Assembly: GCA_900169235.1 (NCBI GenBank)
Contig: FWCC01000358.1
Coordinates: forward strand, 1-36,848
Length of the DNA stretch: 36,848 nt
Source of the DNA: Zarea fungicola
Taxonomy: Eukaryota > Ascomycota > Sordariomycetes > Hypocreales > Cordycipitaceae
Direction: 5' to 3'
Of this stretch, positions 11,319 to 22,975 are shown piece by piece. The position numbers and the translations under genes are program-made. A model generated the notes under the pieces. That model was not told the origin of the DNA. It searched no databases and was given only the letters and a program-made list of their open reading frames with translations. Within the stretch, counting starts at the first letter, position 1. The number at the start of each line of letters is the position of its first letter.

Positions 11319-13653
11319 GATCGCCGACGGTGGAAGGTGGTTCCGTGGGTTCGACGAGGGAGAGAACTACGAGGCGGACGGCATGGCCGCAACCTGCGGG
11401 CGACACCCCATCGCGCGACCCCGAGACAAACGGCCCACAATGGTGGCCATGGTAAAAAGCTTGCAGCCGACCGCCGGTAACCGGATTTTCTTTGGGGCGA
11501 GGAAATCATGGCAATCTCCGAGTCATTCGAAAGCCAGGCCAAATGAAGTATCGGGCAGATTCACTACACGTTGCAGCACCCACCACTTCCACTTCGTTGT
11601 GCGCAACTAATCCGAATTAGAACAAGTGCGTGGGCTAGTTAGTCGCTGCGACTGGGGAGTAGCTCCGAGTCATTGCAGTCGCGGTCGCCACTGGGCCGCA
11701 ACTTGCGGTCGCAATAATTGACTAGGACGCACTGCCTCAGATGAGTGGGGAGATTCGCACCCCCAAGCCAAAGTCGCCGCCAGTCGCTGGGGGTGGATAC
11801 ATTCGCAGTGGATAGGTAGTGGACCAGAGTCGGCGTACTGGTTAAGTTTCTTTTAAAGTCCTGAGGTCTCGGCCGTGCGTTACCACTGAGCCGAGGCCCT
11901 CCTCCCACGCTAGGACACGCTGAACGACACGCAGGACTAGTGTATGAGCATTCTGTTTAAAGTAAGCGGAAGGGAGTAAATGAGTCAGCCCAGAGCCTGG
12001 ACTTTGAAGTGATGTAGCATTGAAGATTAATACAATACGACCGCTGAAATAATGCTAGGCTAGGGCTTTGTAGATACCTCCATAGCCAATTGAAGTCCGA
12101 GAAGCTAATTGATGATCCTGGCTACTAAACGGTGGGGTTCTTACCATCGTAACTTGGTGGAACTCGCCTTGAAGCTTAGTAAAGACTCTATTGGCGTCTG
12201 TTAGTTCAATAATAGAAAAAAAACGTTTCATCAGTAGACCGACCTAATAAGTTCTAGTTAAGAAACTAGTTGAATTAGAAAACTATTATTTTCTGTAGTC
12301 TAAAGTGGTCTTTCCCCTAGTCACTCAAGACTTTTCCACTGCTTCAAACTGCTTTCGATCCATGACCGTTCCAAAAGTTTTATTATACAGAGCCTGCTGC
12401 TTGCCACTACATCTACACCCGGGTTATACAGCATAAAATTGGAATCCATTAGGTAAAGATAAACAAATGCTGCGCAATGGGTGCATGTCTTGTTGAGCAT
12501 CAATGTCCTCACCACGCCAGGGCCCTATTCCAATCAACAATGGCCGTCTCATAATACCTGCTTCATTGTGATTCGGGCAGTGACGGTGTATATAGAGATA
12601 TCTATGCTCTCGTTTGAGACCAAGCTAAAACTTAGAGCAAAGTTTAAAATATGATGGCAGAGTACTGCCCAATCTTACTGAGTGGAAAAGAACTTAACAG
12701 CCCGTGCATTGTGACTGCTTGTGCTCGTACCAACACCAGCAGTAGCTTAAAAGATGTCCGTCCTGCGCAAGCAACTGCCGAGTGTATTTCCCACTGACTT
12801 ATCACTACAAAGAAATTAAAAAAAGTAAGATATGTCTGAGAATGTAGATTGCCAACCACAAAGCAACCACCTCGGACGCCGTCCCTGACGTTAGCAGCCT
12901 CTTGGTGACAGCCAGCGTTTCGATCTGAGCTTATTTTACTTTTTTATGAGTAGCCTGAACTTTGCATAGTGGGCAACGGTGACACGCTAGTTCCAGCTGA
13001 CGGTAGGGGGTCAGTGCTAGATTCAGCTGCTCGTTGAATAGGAAAGCCGCTCAATGAAGAGTCTTAGCTATTCGTCCTTTTTGCTCTATTAAGTCTATGT
13101 CTACTTACACCGCAAAGTTTCCACTGGCCGCAAACTCTTTGTAAGTCATTGGTTATAAGTGTTGGAGCAGTCGCTAGCAACAGCAGCTAAGGTGTCATGG
13201 ACATGTCCTCTATCACGCTACTGGTAGCTGCAACAGCCAGCCCCAAGGGGTAAGGTAGGGTTTAAATAGAACCCCGTGTCTACTCATCCTTCCCAGCGAA
13301 AATTAAGCGTCCATTTGCGCACCTCATCGTCGGGCTTAGGGCAAAGTCTACGGCGGGGATGCACAGTAGTGGCTTGTGGATCTGGCCTGTGAGGAGGACA
13401 ATTAAACTATCGGCGGTACGTGTCGAACCAACGGCTTACACCCGACGGGTTTGACGCAGTTGGCCGTTGAAAGAACTAGTTGGTTGTGGGTTTCGTGGTC
13501 GAGAATGTCGCTGACGAGCTAGCCGGATTGCAGGCTCCGAACATGGTGCTGAGCTGAGTAAGATGCCAGAAGGGCTGACCGCGCTTTATACTATATAAGT
13601 ATGATAATGCTAGACATACTGCCATAATCCTTCGATGGCAGGAATCCACTAAC
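11319..13653. other. Long intergenic region between divergent regulators
   Basis: About 2.3 kb between the divergently transcribed TF-A and TF-B. It includes a moderately GC-rich stretch near 11640-11940 with many GTCGC/CCGCAA words and a hairpin (CTCGGC/GCCGAG near 11867-11895). I see no convincing gene; open frames at 11639-11908, 12321-12515 and 12644-12859 (all minus) show no domain. It probably holds the promoters of both regulators. Confidence 0.5.
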
Positions 13654-15883
13654 ATGCCACTGAAAAGTCATAACCCGAAGCGAAAGCGCACTAGACCAAA
13701 GGTTCCTCTCATGTTGAGGAAACGGGCTACTCTCGCCTGCGCGCCGTGCCGTTCTCGGAAGGTCAAGTGTCGGTTGGTCTCCAAATCTACCTGCGAGAAT
13801 TGCTTCAATTCTAGGGTCCATTGCTTTTTTGAACCTCATTTGGCTGATGAGTGAGTAGTGATTGAGTGCGTACTCATTCCAAACGGGATCGCCAGCTAAT
13901 ACTTCATGCAGAAGCGATGTACATCTGGAGGTGGCAAGTGAGACATTGGCTGCATTTAGGAGAGAGTTTCCCGGAGTCAACCTTGATTTGAGTGCTAAGC
14001 ATTTTGATTTTATTCGACAACAACTCTCGAAATCTAATAGCAATAGCCCGGAGAGCGCAAGCAACAGGGATTCGACCGGGAGCAGCCGGGAGCAGACAGG
14101 TACTAAAATGACAGGCGCAGACAGGAATAACACTAATCTCGCATAGATTCGAATCAGATGCTCGCAAGTAAGACTTTTATAGAATTAGCAACAAACTTTA
14201 TGCAACAGGCCAGTCCATCATGGCCGCCAAACGCAAATGGAGAGACAGGATACTGCACCAGTCAAGAATCCCCCCGTTCAGCAACGTTCAACAATGCCAG
14301 CAATTTTTCGGTTATCTTGAATGATTCATACGACAATCGCGAGCAAAGCCGAATGATATTTAGACTTTTGCTGCATTTTCCATCACCAGAGCAATCTATC
14401 GCACTGGTCGATAGATTTTTCTCTACTACACAGGCAAATTACTACTTCATTCACGAAACTACTTTCCGGTCCAAGTTTGACGAAACAATTGCGGTTACTG
14501 CCTCCCAGAATCAGCAACCAGACTCTGAATTCCTCGTTCTGGCCCATATGGTCTTCGCTACAGCCAGCCTGACAGGCCGCACCCACGATCCCGCCGTTCA
14601 GGATCGTGTGCCGGGAGTTCAGCATTTTAACCTTGCTCACAAGTATATACCACAAATTATATCAGAGGGTTCTTTTACGGGTATACAGATTCTTCTCTTG
14701 ATGACGGTTTATATATTATCGACTGAGAGCACTGAAGCCTCATACAAGTACGCAAGCTTGGCGCTTCGGAGCTCAATAATTCTCCAGCTACATGTCCAGA
14801 ATTCAAGCGATGATTTGCCACCAGAGATGAGAGAAGTTCGCCGTCGCATATTTTGGACGGCTTATATAATCGAGCGGTATGAATGTCTTAAATTATCTAT
14901 ATGAAGTCAATTCTCACAAAATTAGCCGCATCGCTATGAATCTAGGACATCCAGACTCCATTCCGTTTGCCGATATAACATGTCCTTTACCTGAAAGAAA
15001 CTCGAGTATTGATGGCTTCCATATATGCCAAGTGGATCGCTTGCTGGCTTGCACAAGATTGTTTCTTTTGACGCAGAAAGCTCTCCAAACCCAGTAAGCT
15101 TCAAACGGCATAATGTTGAACAACCATCAAACTGAACTAACTTCGAAAATTGGCAGAAGCCGCGGAAGTTCACCAAAAGAGATAAATGATGCCTACCTGC
15201 GTCTTCGAAGTTGGAGAGCAAATCTACTTACCGAATTATGTCAGCTTACGACGCTGCCACATCTCCGGGCGAACAGCCACCTTCTCCTTCATTACCATAT
15301 GAGCTTTATATACATGGGCAGATCGCATCTCCTACATGTTATACAGGAACACTTAGTCGCCGGCATCAATGTGAGAGAGTCAATTGAGTCAATCGACAAC
15401 ATATCAAGCTCAACTATGCTGTCAACATCTTGTGTAGCATCTGCCTATGAGATTATCAGTATAGTACAGGTTCTTCATCGAAATGGAGAACTTGCACAAT
15501 TTGCTCACACGGACTTTCACACATGTAGTTCCGCCACTATCATCATTTTGTTGGACAGCATAGTTCATCCTAGCTCTACCGCCGTGAACCAGGTCGCGAC
15601 CGGCATGGAAGCATTACAGTTCATGGCCTCTGACAACATTGCTGCAAGGGCTCGCTTGCATCATGTCGAGAGTATATTGAGGGCGGTCAATGACGCATTG
15701 CACCATTCCAATCATTCTGCCGCGGCAAGGAACGGAGTGGAAATAACAAACAGTTTTATACAAGAGCAACCAAGAACTCGCAAGGCTGGACCAGGCAAGG
15801 AACTTTTCAACCTTTTAGACCTAGATTTTGAGAACCCAGAGATGTATGAGGCACTCTTTTCGATTACTGTTCCTTTCAGTTAA
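13654..15883 (+). CDS. Zn2Cys6 transcription factor with fungal_trans-type domain (TF-B)
   Basis: Nuclear regulator. Exons 13654-13850, 13912-14099, 14147-14876, 14926-15093 and 15157-15883 give 2,010 nt, 669 aa, all phases consistent; introns are 47-63 bp. A basic N-terminus (KRKRTRPK) precedes the zinc cluster: Cys29, Cys32, Cys39, Cys47, Cys50 and Cys57. A Ser/Asn-rich linker follows, then a fungal_trans-like middle region with LVDRFFSTTQANYYFIHE, the segment RRRIFWTAYIIER and NLGHPDSIPFADI. The length is typical for full-size fungal factors of this class, and it is unrelated in sequence to TF-A/TF-C. No disruption is seen. Targets are unknown. Confidence 0.9.
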
Positions 15884-16454
15884 AAATGTACCATTCTTGA
15901 GTGTAATATTAAGGAATCAGCGCTTCGTATTACTTGAGTCTGTTGAATTTCATCCCGAGTTTTACGCTTCACAAACTTTTCCCAGTCTGCAGCACCAAGA
16001 GGCAGAACAGTTATAATTTATTCTGACCTGCATTAGCCTCAAACCTAAGCAGGCCTCCGCCCAGTTTTAAACGAAAGATGAGAGCCATGTTGATCCTGAA
16101 TATCTGTGACAGCAGCACTATAACACCCGCCTATCTAACTGTCGTGACCACTGATTTAGGTCAAGCAGCTCTTCCTCTGAGGCCTGACTTCTGCCGCAAA
16201 AGTCTTCCGTCGGTCAAGGCCGTGACCGACAGCAGCCTGCCGTCGATACGAGCCCATCACGGCAGCCAGGGAGGAAAGAGTTATCTGTCTTGCTTGTGGT
16301 TTACTTTTCCTGCTTTGGACCTTCTTTATATAGAAGAGGAATGCCTCCTCTATCCGTAGCTAGGTATCATCACTCACAATCAGTTACAATAGACATGCAT
16401 ACTGGGAGACGCCCCTCTGAGTACCATGCCTAGTAACTACTCGTAATATACCAA

Positions 16455-16662
16455 CACTAAAGTCGAACATCGGTGTGCCGGACGCTGCCATCAGACAACC
16501 GGACGACTTCAACAAGGTCCTTTCATAGACTGAATTTGGGGCAAATCCATAAATTACATTGGATACTTCCTCTTCTCGCCTAGCCTTATAGTGTTCCAAA
16601 CCTCTTTAAGCCGTCTGGTTGTCTGATGGCAGCGTCCGGCACACCTATATTCGACTTTAATG
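16455..16662. repeat. Long inverted repeat / foldback element
   Basis: The 50-bp arm 16455-16504 is nearly the exact reverse complement of 16613-16662, with about five differences (shared core GTGTGCCGGACGCTGCCATC). Weaker complementarity continues inward and outward, so the whole forms an imperfect hairpin of over 200 bp around a short loop. It has no coding capacity. It resembles a MITE-like foldback element; target-site duplications were not clear. Confidence 0.75.
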
Positions 16663-16776
16663 CAAGGTTGCTGGTAATTAACAGGAGACCGACTGCGGCT
16701 CAAAAAGTACTATACTTGGGGGTAGTCAAGTAAGTTGGCTGCACTCCCCTCCCTCAGCGGCCAAGAAGATTTGGAG

Positions 16777-16792
16777 CGGGTGCGTGTACCCG
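16777..16792. promoter_or_regulatory. Palindrome CGGGTGCGTGTACCCG
   Basis: A copy of the dispersed CGG-N10-CCG palindrome, 115 bp downstream of the inverted repeat and about 1.1 kb upstream of the HHE gene. Candidate Zn2Cys6 dimer site by geometry only. Confidence 0.45.
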
Positions 16793-16999
16793 CACGCTCA
16801 GCCGGATTCGTGAGGCCATATCTACGCAACCACACCATGGCTCTCGGGTAACTAATCGCACCAGAAACTCGGCCGAGCTGGGTAAAGAGATTTAAGCATC
16901 TGTCGACGGCACACCAGAAAAAGGGGTTCATGGGCACAGGAAGGCCGGCAAAGCATAATACTATGAGGGTCTCTGCTACTAGTGGTATTTTAAGTGTAA

Positions 17000-17036
17000 C
17001 CCCCCCCCCCCCCCCCCCNNCCCCCCCCCCCCCCCC
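17000..17036. other. Poly-C run with two undetermined bases (NN at 17019-17020)
   Basis: A run of 18-19 C, NN, then 16 C. It marks an assembly or sequencing limit in a homopolymer, so the true length is unknown. The flanks (GTGTAA and TCGGCAGAG) show no telomere-type unit. Confidence 0.9.
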
Positions 17037-17907
17037 TCGGCAGAGACAAGGTCTTGGGCCGGCCGGCCGGACATCCGTCCACGACGAAGGGTAGTTAATT
17101 AAACACTAAAGTCTAATTATAAAGCCAACCAGTGCTGGTTATTGCTATGGGACGCTAACTTACTGCCTCCTTTAGAAGCCAGATTAAATTCCGGCCGTTA
17201 AATTCCATCTCTTCTGTTGCGTACTCTTCCAGGTTCTGCCCACTCCGCAATCCGCTTTCCCGGATCACCACCCACAGACCACCTTTTTTCCCTGGTCCAA
17301 TTATTCCAGAGTGTGATATTGATTGTTTCAATTCCCTCAAATAGACTCCCGAGCTCACATGTCCCGTTGCAGTAAGTATTTTCGCACTACTCATGTGGAG
17401 TCTGTTAGCAGTTTTCATCCTCGTACGCGGACTTTGGGCGGATGTGGAAACTGCCCCAGCCACACAGGTTGCGTTAGGCTTGGTAGAGGATGCCGGGCAG
17501 GGGTAAATTACCCGCGGCAAGCTATTTTTGTTTTCGGATGTTCTTTAAAGTTGACTTGCAAGGATCAATTTGTCGCCCTTTCCCCTTTTTCACCCTGTGA
17601 GCGGGCGACATCAATGTTCTCCACAGACCAGTTAATGGTATGAATAGGAATATATATGACAGCATGCCGCTTGCTGCGTCAAAATAGGTTCTCAGTCCAA
17701 TTCCATCATAAAAAATGGCCCAGATGTTGCCCAGCAATCCATCCGGGGGTGAAAATGCGCGACTACAGCCATTCCCGCTGGTAGAAACACCCATATTCCG
17801 ACTACCGAAAGGCAACAAGGCACGTAACTAAAATGATGGAGATTGAGGACCCCATCCAAGCTAACTCCGTGCATTAGCCTGATGCTCTACTGCGCTGCGC
17901 ATCAGAA

Positions 17908-18630
17908 ATGGCAAACGTCCACAACATGGTGCTACGCGGCCTAAACAGTATCCATCGTCAAGCTCCATATATTAAGCCAGGCGATGTGCAGTCTTTCTTG
18001 CGCTATAGCCTGTGCTTCTATGACCTGCTGCATGTGCATCATGAGGGCGAAGAAGATATTCTATTCCCATGGATTCAAGAGGCAACCAAGGAAGCTAACA
18101 TTATGGATCGAAACATTGACCAGCACCGCGCCTTTCACGCAGGATTAGAAGCATTTAAAAACTATATCGATTCATGTCTCAATGGGCAACAAGTATACAA
18201 TGGTTTAAGCTTCCTCGGTATTATTAATAGCTTTGGTCATGTGTTGGCAAGCCATCTTACAGAGGAAATCCATACACTGCTTGAGCTAAGCCAGTATAAT
18301 GATGGAAGACTGGATGACTTTGAAAAGGAGTTTGATGCCTGGGCTAAGCAGGATGTGGTAAGTTTCTGAGAAGCCAGTTATACCATGAGCGTTCTAATCT
18401 TAGTTTAGGACCAATTATCTTTCGCGGGAACTCTAACTTGGGGTCTTTTCAATCACGACAAGGGATTTGAGGGAGGGCTATGGCAACAGTGGCCGGCTAT
18501 ACCGGCTCCAGTAGCCTTCGTTATCCGTTGGGGGACGTATTGGGTACACTCCGACTGGTGGAAGTTTGCGTCATGCGATCGCTATGGAAATCTTCGAGCC
18601 AGGCTTTATGCAGAGCCTCAAGATGAGTAA
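17908..18630 (+). CDS. Hemerythrin-like HHE-domain protein, two exons
   Basis: Predicted cytosolic four-helix bundle binding a di-iron centre. Exons 17908-18357 and 18409-18630 around a 51-bp GTAAGT intron give 223 aa. Ligand-type residues are in place: His16, His45 with Glu49 in HHEGEEDILFPW, His73 and His77 in DQHRAFH, and His116 with Glu120 in SHLTEEIH. The second exon adds an aromatic C-terminal part (WGLFNHDKGFEGG, VHSDWWKFASCDRYG) commonly seen after the HHE bundle in fungal proteins of this kind. Fungal members have no firmly established reaction; oxygen, nitric-oxide or iron handling is likely. It lies between TF-B and TF-C on the same strand. No signal peptide or membrane helix is present. 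Confidence 0.9.
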
Positions 18631-19326
18631 ACCCAATACCACAATGGCCCTCTATATGGTTATTGGTTCAAAGACCCGCATCACATTTAGTTTTAAGGAT
18701 CAACCTACATGTCTCTTAATTATTAAACAAGTAATAAATTCAAGCTAGTTCGCTGTGCCACGTTGTGCTGAAGCGGAAGTCTGCTGGAGTTTAGTTAATT
18801 CCGAAGCCAAGAAGGCCACTAGTGATTACGCTTGTCGCAGTTCAGCAGGTCAAGTAGCTCCTTTACTAAAATGAATCTGCACAGGAGCCACAAAACGCCT
18901 ACAGCTGAATCCTGGCTGCTTTACTCCGTACAGCCCACTAGTTAAGCCTTCTCTAGATGGATTCGATTCTCCACTTGCTAGTTGAGTTGTGAAGACTAGG
19001 ACTCACTAGGTTACTGTAGGAGGTTGTCCCAAAGCCCAACCCGGTTGGTACGGGAGATGGTGTGGAGTTGAGGGCTTGGGGTAGTCGGCAGATAAGTCAT
19101 GCGAGTATGTAATCAAACAGATATGCACCGCTTGCGGAGGGCTTCCGCAAGCTCTTCCGCAAGTTCTTCCGCAAATGCCTCCGCAAACTGCTTCCGCAAC
19201 TGCCTCCACCAAGGCCCAAAACGCGTCCGCAACTATAGCTGAACTACAACTGCGCCAAAATACTTTGTACGTCGGTTGGCTCTGCGGCTCTGCGGCTCTT
19301 AACAGTATTCGCACTGCCGTCTAAGA
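18631..19326. other. TF-C upstream region
   Basis: Non-coding stretch before TF-C. Its last 200 bp hold the CCGCAA repeat array (19129-19215) and, at 19276-19298, a short GGCTCTGC direct repeat of about 2.5 units. No gene is seen. Confidence 0.5.
19129..19215. repeat. 12-bp tandem array of TTCCGCAA units with leading inverted copy
   Basis: About five degenerate 12-bp units of the form (C/T)TCCGCAANNN(C) run from 19143 to about 19215. Just before them GCTTGCGGA (19130-19138) is the reverse complement of TCCGCAAGC (19144-19152). The array ends about 110 bp upstream of the TF-C start, a promoter position. It is either a minisatellite or a cluster of factor binding sites. Confidence 0.75.
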
Positions 19327-21158
19327 ATGGACAGTCCAACTTCCAGTTCCACTCTTTCTAAGCAAGCCTGTCTTGCTTGCAAGGCGGGAAAGAGGAAATG
19401 CTCTAAAGAACTGAGTGGCTGCCGCTTGTGCCAAAAGTACGTAGCGCAGCAAGTAAGACGACGTGGGAGGTGGTGCAACATTAACTGTTTGCTTAGAAAA
19501 AAATGGATTTGTGATTATGGACAGCTTCAGAGTCGTGCTAATGTGGCTGGAGCTTCGGCGTCCAATGCAAACCAGCTTCAGCGGTGCGCCCAACCTTTGG
19601 AATTACAACGGGTTCTGTTCCTTGACTCCAGAATTATCCAGCACACTAGGGTTGGATTTTCCGGCCATACGCCTGGATATGTTGTCCAGCTTATAGGCAG
19701 CGATTCGGATATACGAGCATTTTCGTCTTGCTTCTTTGATACCGTCCAGAATTGGATGCCTATTATCTCAAAAAAGCGATTCTATAATCAGTACATCTCG
19801 TCGGTTTCGCGCCCAGAATTTGCTCTACTACTTCTATGCGTAAAGCTTACCACTGAAGTCCCGACAGACGACCCTCAAACTATGACTTACATAGCTGCAA
19901 AGCAATTTTATCTGGAGGTAGAGACTGCAGGAATCCTTTCCATACACGCGCTACAGGCAGGTGTGCTACTCGCCCTATATGAGCTAGCTCATGGTATACA
20001 TCCATCTGCGTATTTGTCTATTGGCGCATGCGCGATGTATTCGTATGCACTGGGCATCAACTTGGATGCTGCAGCGCCGATAAACCGGCCACTTACCCGG
20101 ATTGAGAAGGAAGAAACCCGCAGAGTGTGGTGGGCGGTTTTTATTCTAGATCGGTTCGACTCCTTAATCCCCCCAGCCATGTAATTCCGAACCGTCTTGC
20201 CTGAACAGAATGCAGTTAGACAGCTGGTTCGGACTTACGGGACCTTCTTGTATAGAGAGATGGGCTAATGCGACTCCAGATTGGCAGGCCTCGGCTGTAG
20301 AGGAAGACGATTTATTACCGATATACCCCCAGTACAGTATCTTCTACCAGCAGATGACGAAGCGTGGGATGAGGGAGTATGTGTATGCAATCCGTTGTTC
20401 ATGAACTCGGCTCCTGATGCTTCCACAGACTATCGAGCTAGTAGACTCTCAACCCGTCGCACACCCAACGCTTGATCACATGAGCAGATTTGCCTTGGTT
20501 GTCCAGGCTGCGAGATTGCTAGGACATGTGTTTGACCACGTTTCGAAGCCTGATGGCAATACGCTCCCATTTGAGGAAACAATGCAGTTGGATCGCACGA
20601 TCCGCTCGCTGATAAATGCGTGTCATCGTACAAGCATGCCAGCATGTGCGGCAGTTGCCATCTGCCATAGGTAATCTTTTTTTTCTTTCACCATTAATGC
20701 CCCGATTGATGCCTGCTTACATTCTGGCATATCACAGCGCTTTGATGGCCTTGCACGATTCGTGCGGCTTGTCAACTTCTTCGTCGACTCCTGGCGTGAC
20801 AAGCGATTCTACTAGCAGCTTCAATGATGAGCCAGGAGCTGTGCGAACCGCAGCGGAAGTAGCTGAAATCATGCAGGTCAAATTGCCTGAAATGGCAAGC
20901 AACATAGAACGGATGTCTCCATGGGGTGCGTTTCCAGCATATGAGGCGAGTATCATATATTTGCGATTGAGTCGGTACTCTCATGCTTTAGGTGCAGTCG
21001 AAGCGCTGGACGCTTTGCGAATGTCATTGAAGACCTTGAATATGAGGTGGAAACTAGCAGGTCAGTTTCCGGTGAGGCAACTAAAAAAACCTTGGCTTAC
21101 TATCATAGGCGCATATCTTCAAATATTGGAGGCGAGGGAAGTTATGAATATGCCTTAG
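19327..21158 (+). CDS. Zn2Cys6 transcription factor (TF-C), inverted paralogue of TF-A
   Basis: Nuclear regulator. Exons 19327-19436, 19497-20153, 20280-20376, 20429-20670, 20738-21060 and 21109-21158 give 1,479 nt, 492 aa. Zinc cluster: Cys15, Cys18, Cys25, Cys32, Cys35 and Cys42, interrupted by the first intron at the same place as in TF-A. Shared motifs include LFLDSRI, PIISKKRFY, RRVWWAVFILDR, GCRGRRF, DDEAWDEG, MSRFALVVQAARLLG and AYLQILEAREVM. Exons 3, 5 and 6 are exactly as long as in TF-A (97, 323, 50 nt). The second intron needs a poor GTTCGA donor at 20154; a better GTAATT at 20181 is also in frame and would add nine residues. The upstream repeat array may be regulatory. Confidence 0.9.
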
Positions 21159-22975
21159 CCTTCGCACATTAGAATTATTGAGAGCCATCATATTGCCTCA
21201 AGTTCATAGCCATATGCCTCGCGGCAAATGTACCGGAACTGTAGGATCCGTATAATCCCTTAGCTTGCCAACGGCTGTTGTATCATTTGCTCCACTATAA
21301 TATTTTGATTGCTGACTATATAAAATCAGCAATTTTTCTTCTCTTGGTTTGATCTAGACATACAAATCTGTAGCTTTGAAGTTCATTTTCCAGACCGTGA
21401 GTGGACCAACCGAATACCTCTTGGTCGTAGCTGCAGTCTGGGAAAGAAAAGATTGAACCAGACAAAGTTAGAGTAAAGCAGATGAGCAAGCCTTCATTAT
21501 TAACGTCAATAGAAGTAATGTTTAACATTGGTTGACACTGAGTAAATGCTTCGCAGAGAGACGGGGACATCGGTAACGTACGACTGGTAAATAGGATACA
21601 TGGTTTGGCTTATCTGCAGGCATGTTATTTGCACAACATATGCTGGTTATTTCCATTTCTTCCTTCCGATTTCATGTCAAATGAAAAGAGGGCGTTATCT
21701 CCCATTACTTGGAAAATGTGGTAGCTCCCAGTTCCGTTTCTCTTCCCTCACAAAGGACCCAGTAGACATTTTTATGCCAAAAATGCAGTTCCTATCAGAA
21801 GCAAGTGCATCGGCGCAATGCCATTGGTCTAGACAGGTATCAAAAGCATGAAAACTATCGACTCCTCGCCTACGTGGTGCTGAACCTGGTATACGCACGG
21901 ACGGCAGGAACGTAGTCCGCGTACGTACGAAGAGCATCTCTAGCCTTGTCATACCTACCGACGTTGCTACTGCAAGTATCCCCTTGCTCGCCAGCCCTTA
22001 TTTTGCCTTGTGCGCCGGCGAGAGCATGGGCACCCACAACACTGCTCGTGGTTCCAATGCTGATGAGCACAGAAGCACACCAAGCTGCGCCGCCGACGAG
22101 CGTCACCGTCTTCAGTGGCACGTCAATAGCTTTGCCAGCCTGAGACGATCACAGCTAGAGCGCTTCCTGTCATCGACGAGTTCTGGCACGCGCCAGCTCG
22201 CGCCCCCTACCAAGGCCTCCTTTACCAAAGCGTTGTTGCGTCGTCGTGTGATATGAACTGCGGGCTTTCGGCGAGCAAAACTATCTGTCCATCTCACTAT
22301 CGAATCCCATATATGGCTTCTATCCCCTCCAGCTCTGAATGATCTAACTGAGCGGCCGTTCTTCTCTGACTGGACGCCAGTGTCACCGCGATCGCAACTA
22401 CCTCAGCCCTACTTTTGAACACCGAACTGGCGACTTCACTCTGACATAGTCACCGTCCCAATCTGTCGCAACAGCCTTGGTAATATAATGACTGACATTA
22501 GCAGAATCATATTAAATATAATTTCGAAACTACAAGCACTTGTTATTGTACTCCATATAGGTCGCATGGTATTGAATAAAGTACTCGGTACTTCCTTCGG
22601 AGGCCAATGCAGATGGGCATTCGACTCCATTTAAGTGTCACCGCTGGCTTAAGCAACCTGCGCGGGTACAGCTACCCGGAAAGACTTAACTTCGCGTCCA
22701 TAAACCCGCATTGTACTTGTGCCACGCCACCATACCTTGGTTTGTCCAGCGGCTGGCCCGGGCATCGAAGAGCATGGATCACAGCAAGACATGCTCGTAA
22801 TTTAGTGTAAGTCGGTTCTTGGAGCGTACTTTTCTACCTAAACTCTATTGAAAAAATGCTCAAGTACCCCGCCCGTCTCGCATGGGTATTCCAAACAAAG
22901 CTTTGCAGAAAAGTGCCTGCACTTGACCACCCTCGTCTTTTGAATTATCAGATAACGTTGAAGTGAAACATCAAT
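21159..22975. other. Intergenic region, unassigned frames
   Basis: No gene could be supported. Minus-strand frames at 21316-21570, 21695-21952 and 21870-22121 exist. The last has a hydrophobic stretch (VTLVGGAAWCASVLIS), but no clear ATG or family. A palindrome copy CGGGTACAGCTACCCG lies at 22663-22678, about 300 bp before the GMC pseudogene. Confidence 0.4.

Larger units (their letters stand above)
15884..17907. other. Intergenic region with inverted repeat, C-run and unassigned frames
   Basis: Two kb without a supported gene. It contains the long inverted repeat at 16455-16662, a palindrome copy (16777-16792), and a C-homopolymer with NN (17000-17036). Minus-strand open frames at 17155-17520, 17522-17818 and 17692-17874 encode two hydrophobic stretches that could be membrane segments, but they lie in different frames and no family was recognised. 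They could be a decayed membrane-protein gene divergent from the HHE gene. Confidence 0.4.

Noticed and set aside
11751..11894. tRNA or SINE-like Pol III boxes on the minus strand (CGGCTCAGTGG and GGTGCGAATCTC)
   Set aside because: The two boxes are over 130 bp apart, no cloverleaf arms or acceptor stem can be drawn, and the first box overlaps a simple CTCGGC/GCCGAG hairpin. Not enough for a tRNA gene or SINE call.
17000..17036. C-run as a telomere trace
   Set aside because: It is pure C without a TTAGGG/CCCTAA unit; it is a homopolymer with a gap.
17506..17519. GGGTAAATTACCC near 17496-17514 as another palindrome copy
   Set aside because: Spacing is one base shorter and the inner GTAC words are absent, so it does not belong to the 16-bp family.
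19006..19314. Gly/Cys-rich minus-strand open frame
   Set aside because: It is only the translation of the CCGCAA tandem array on the opposite strand.
20217..20404. Reading ATPDWQASAVEEDDLLPI as the true TF-C frame
   Set aside because: It resembles the family's acidic LLP motif by chance, but the frame giving GCRGRRF...LLPADDEAWDEG matches TF-A exon for exon.
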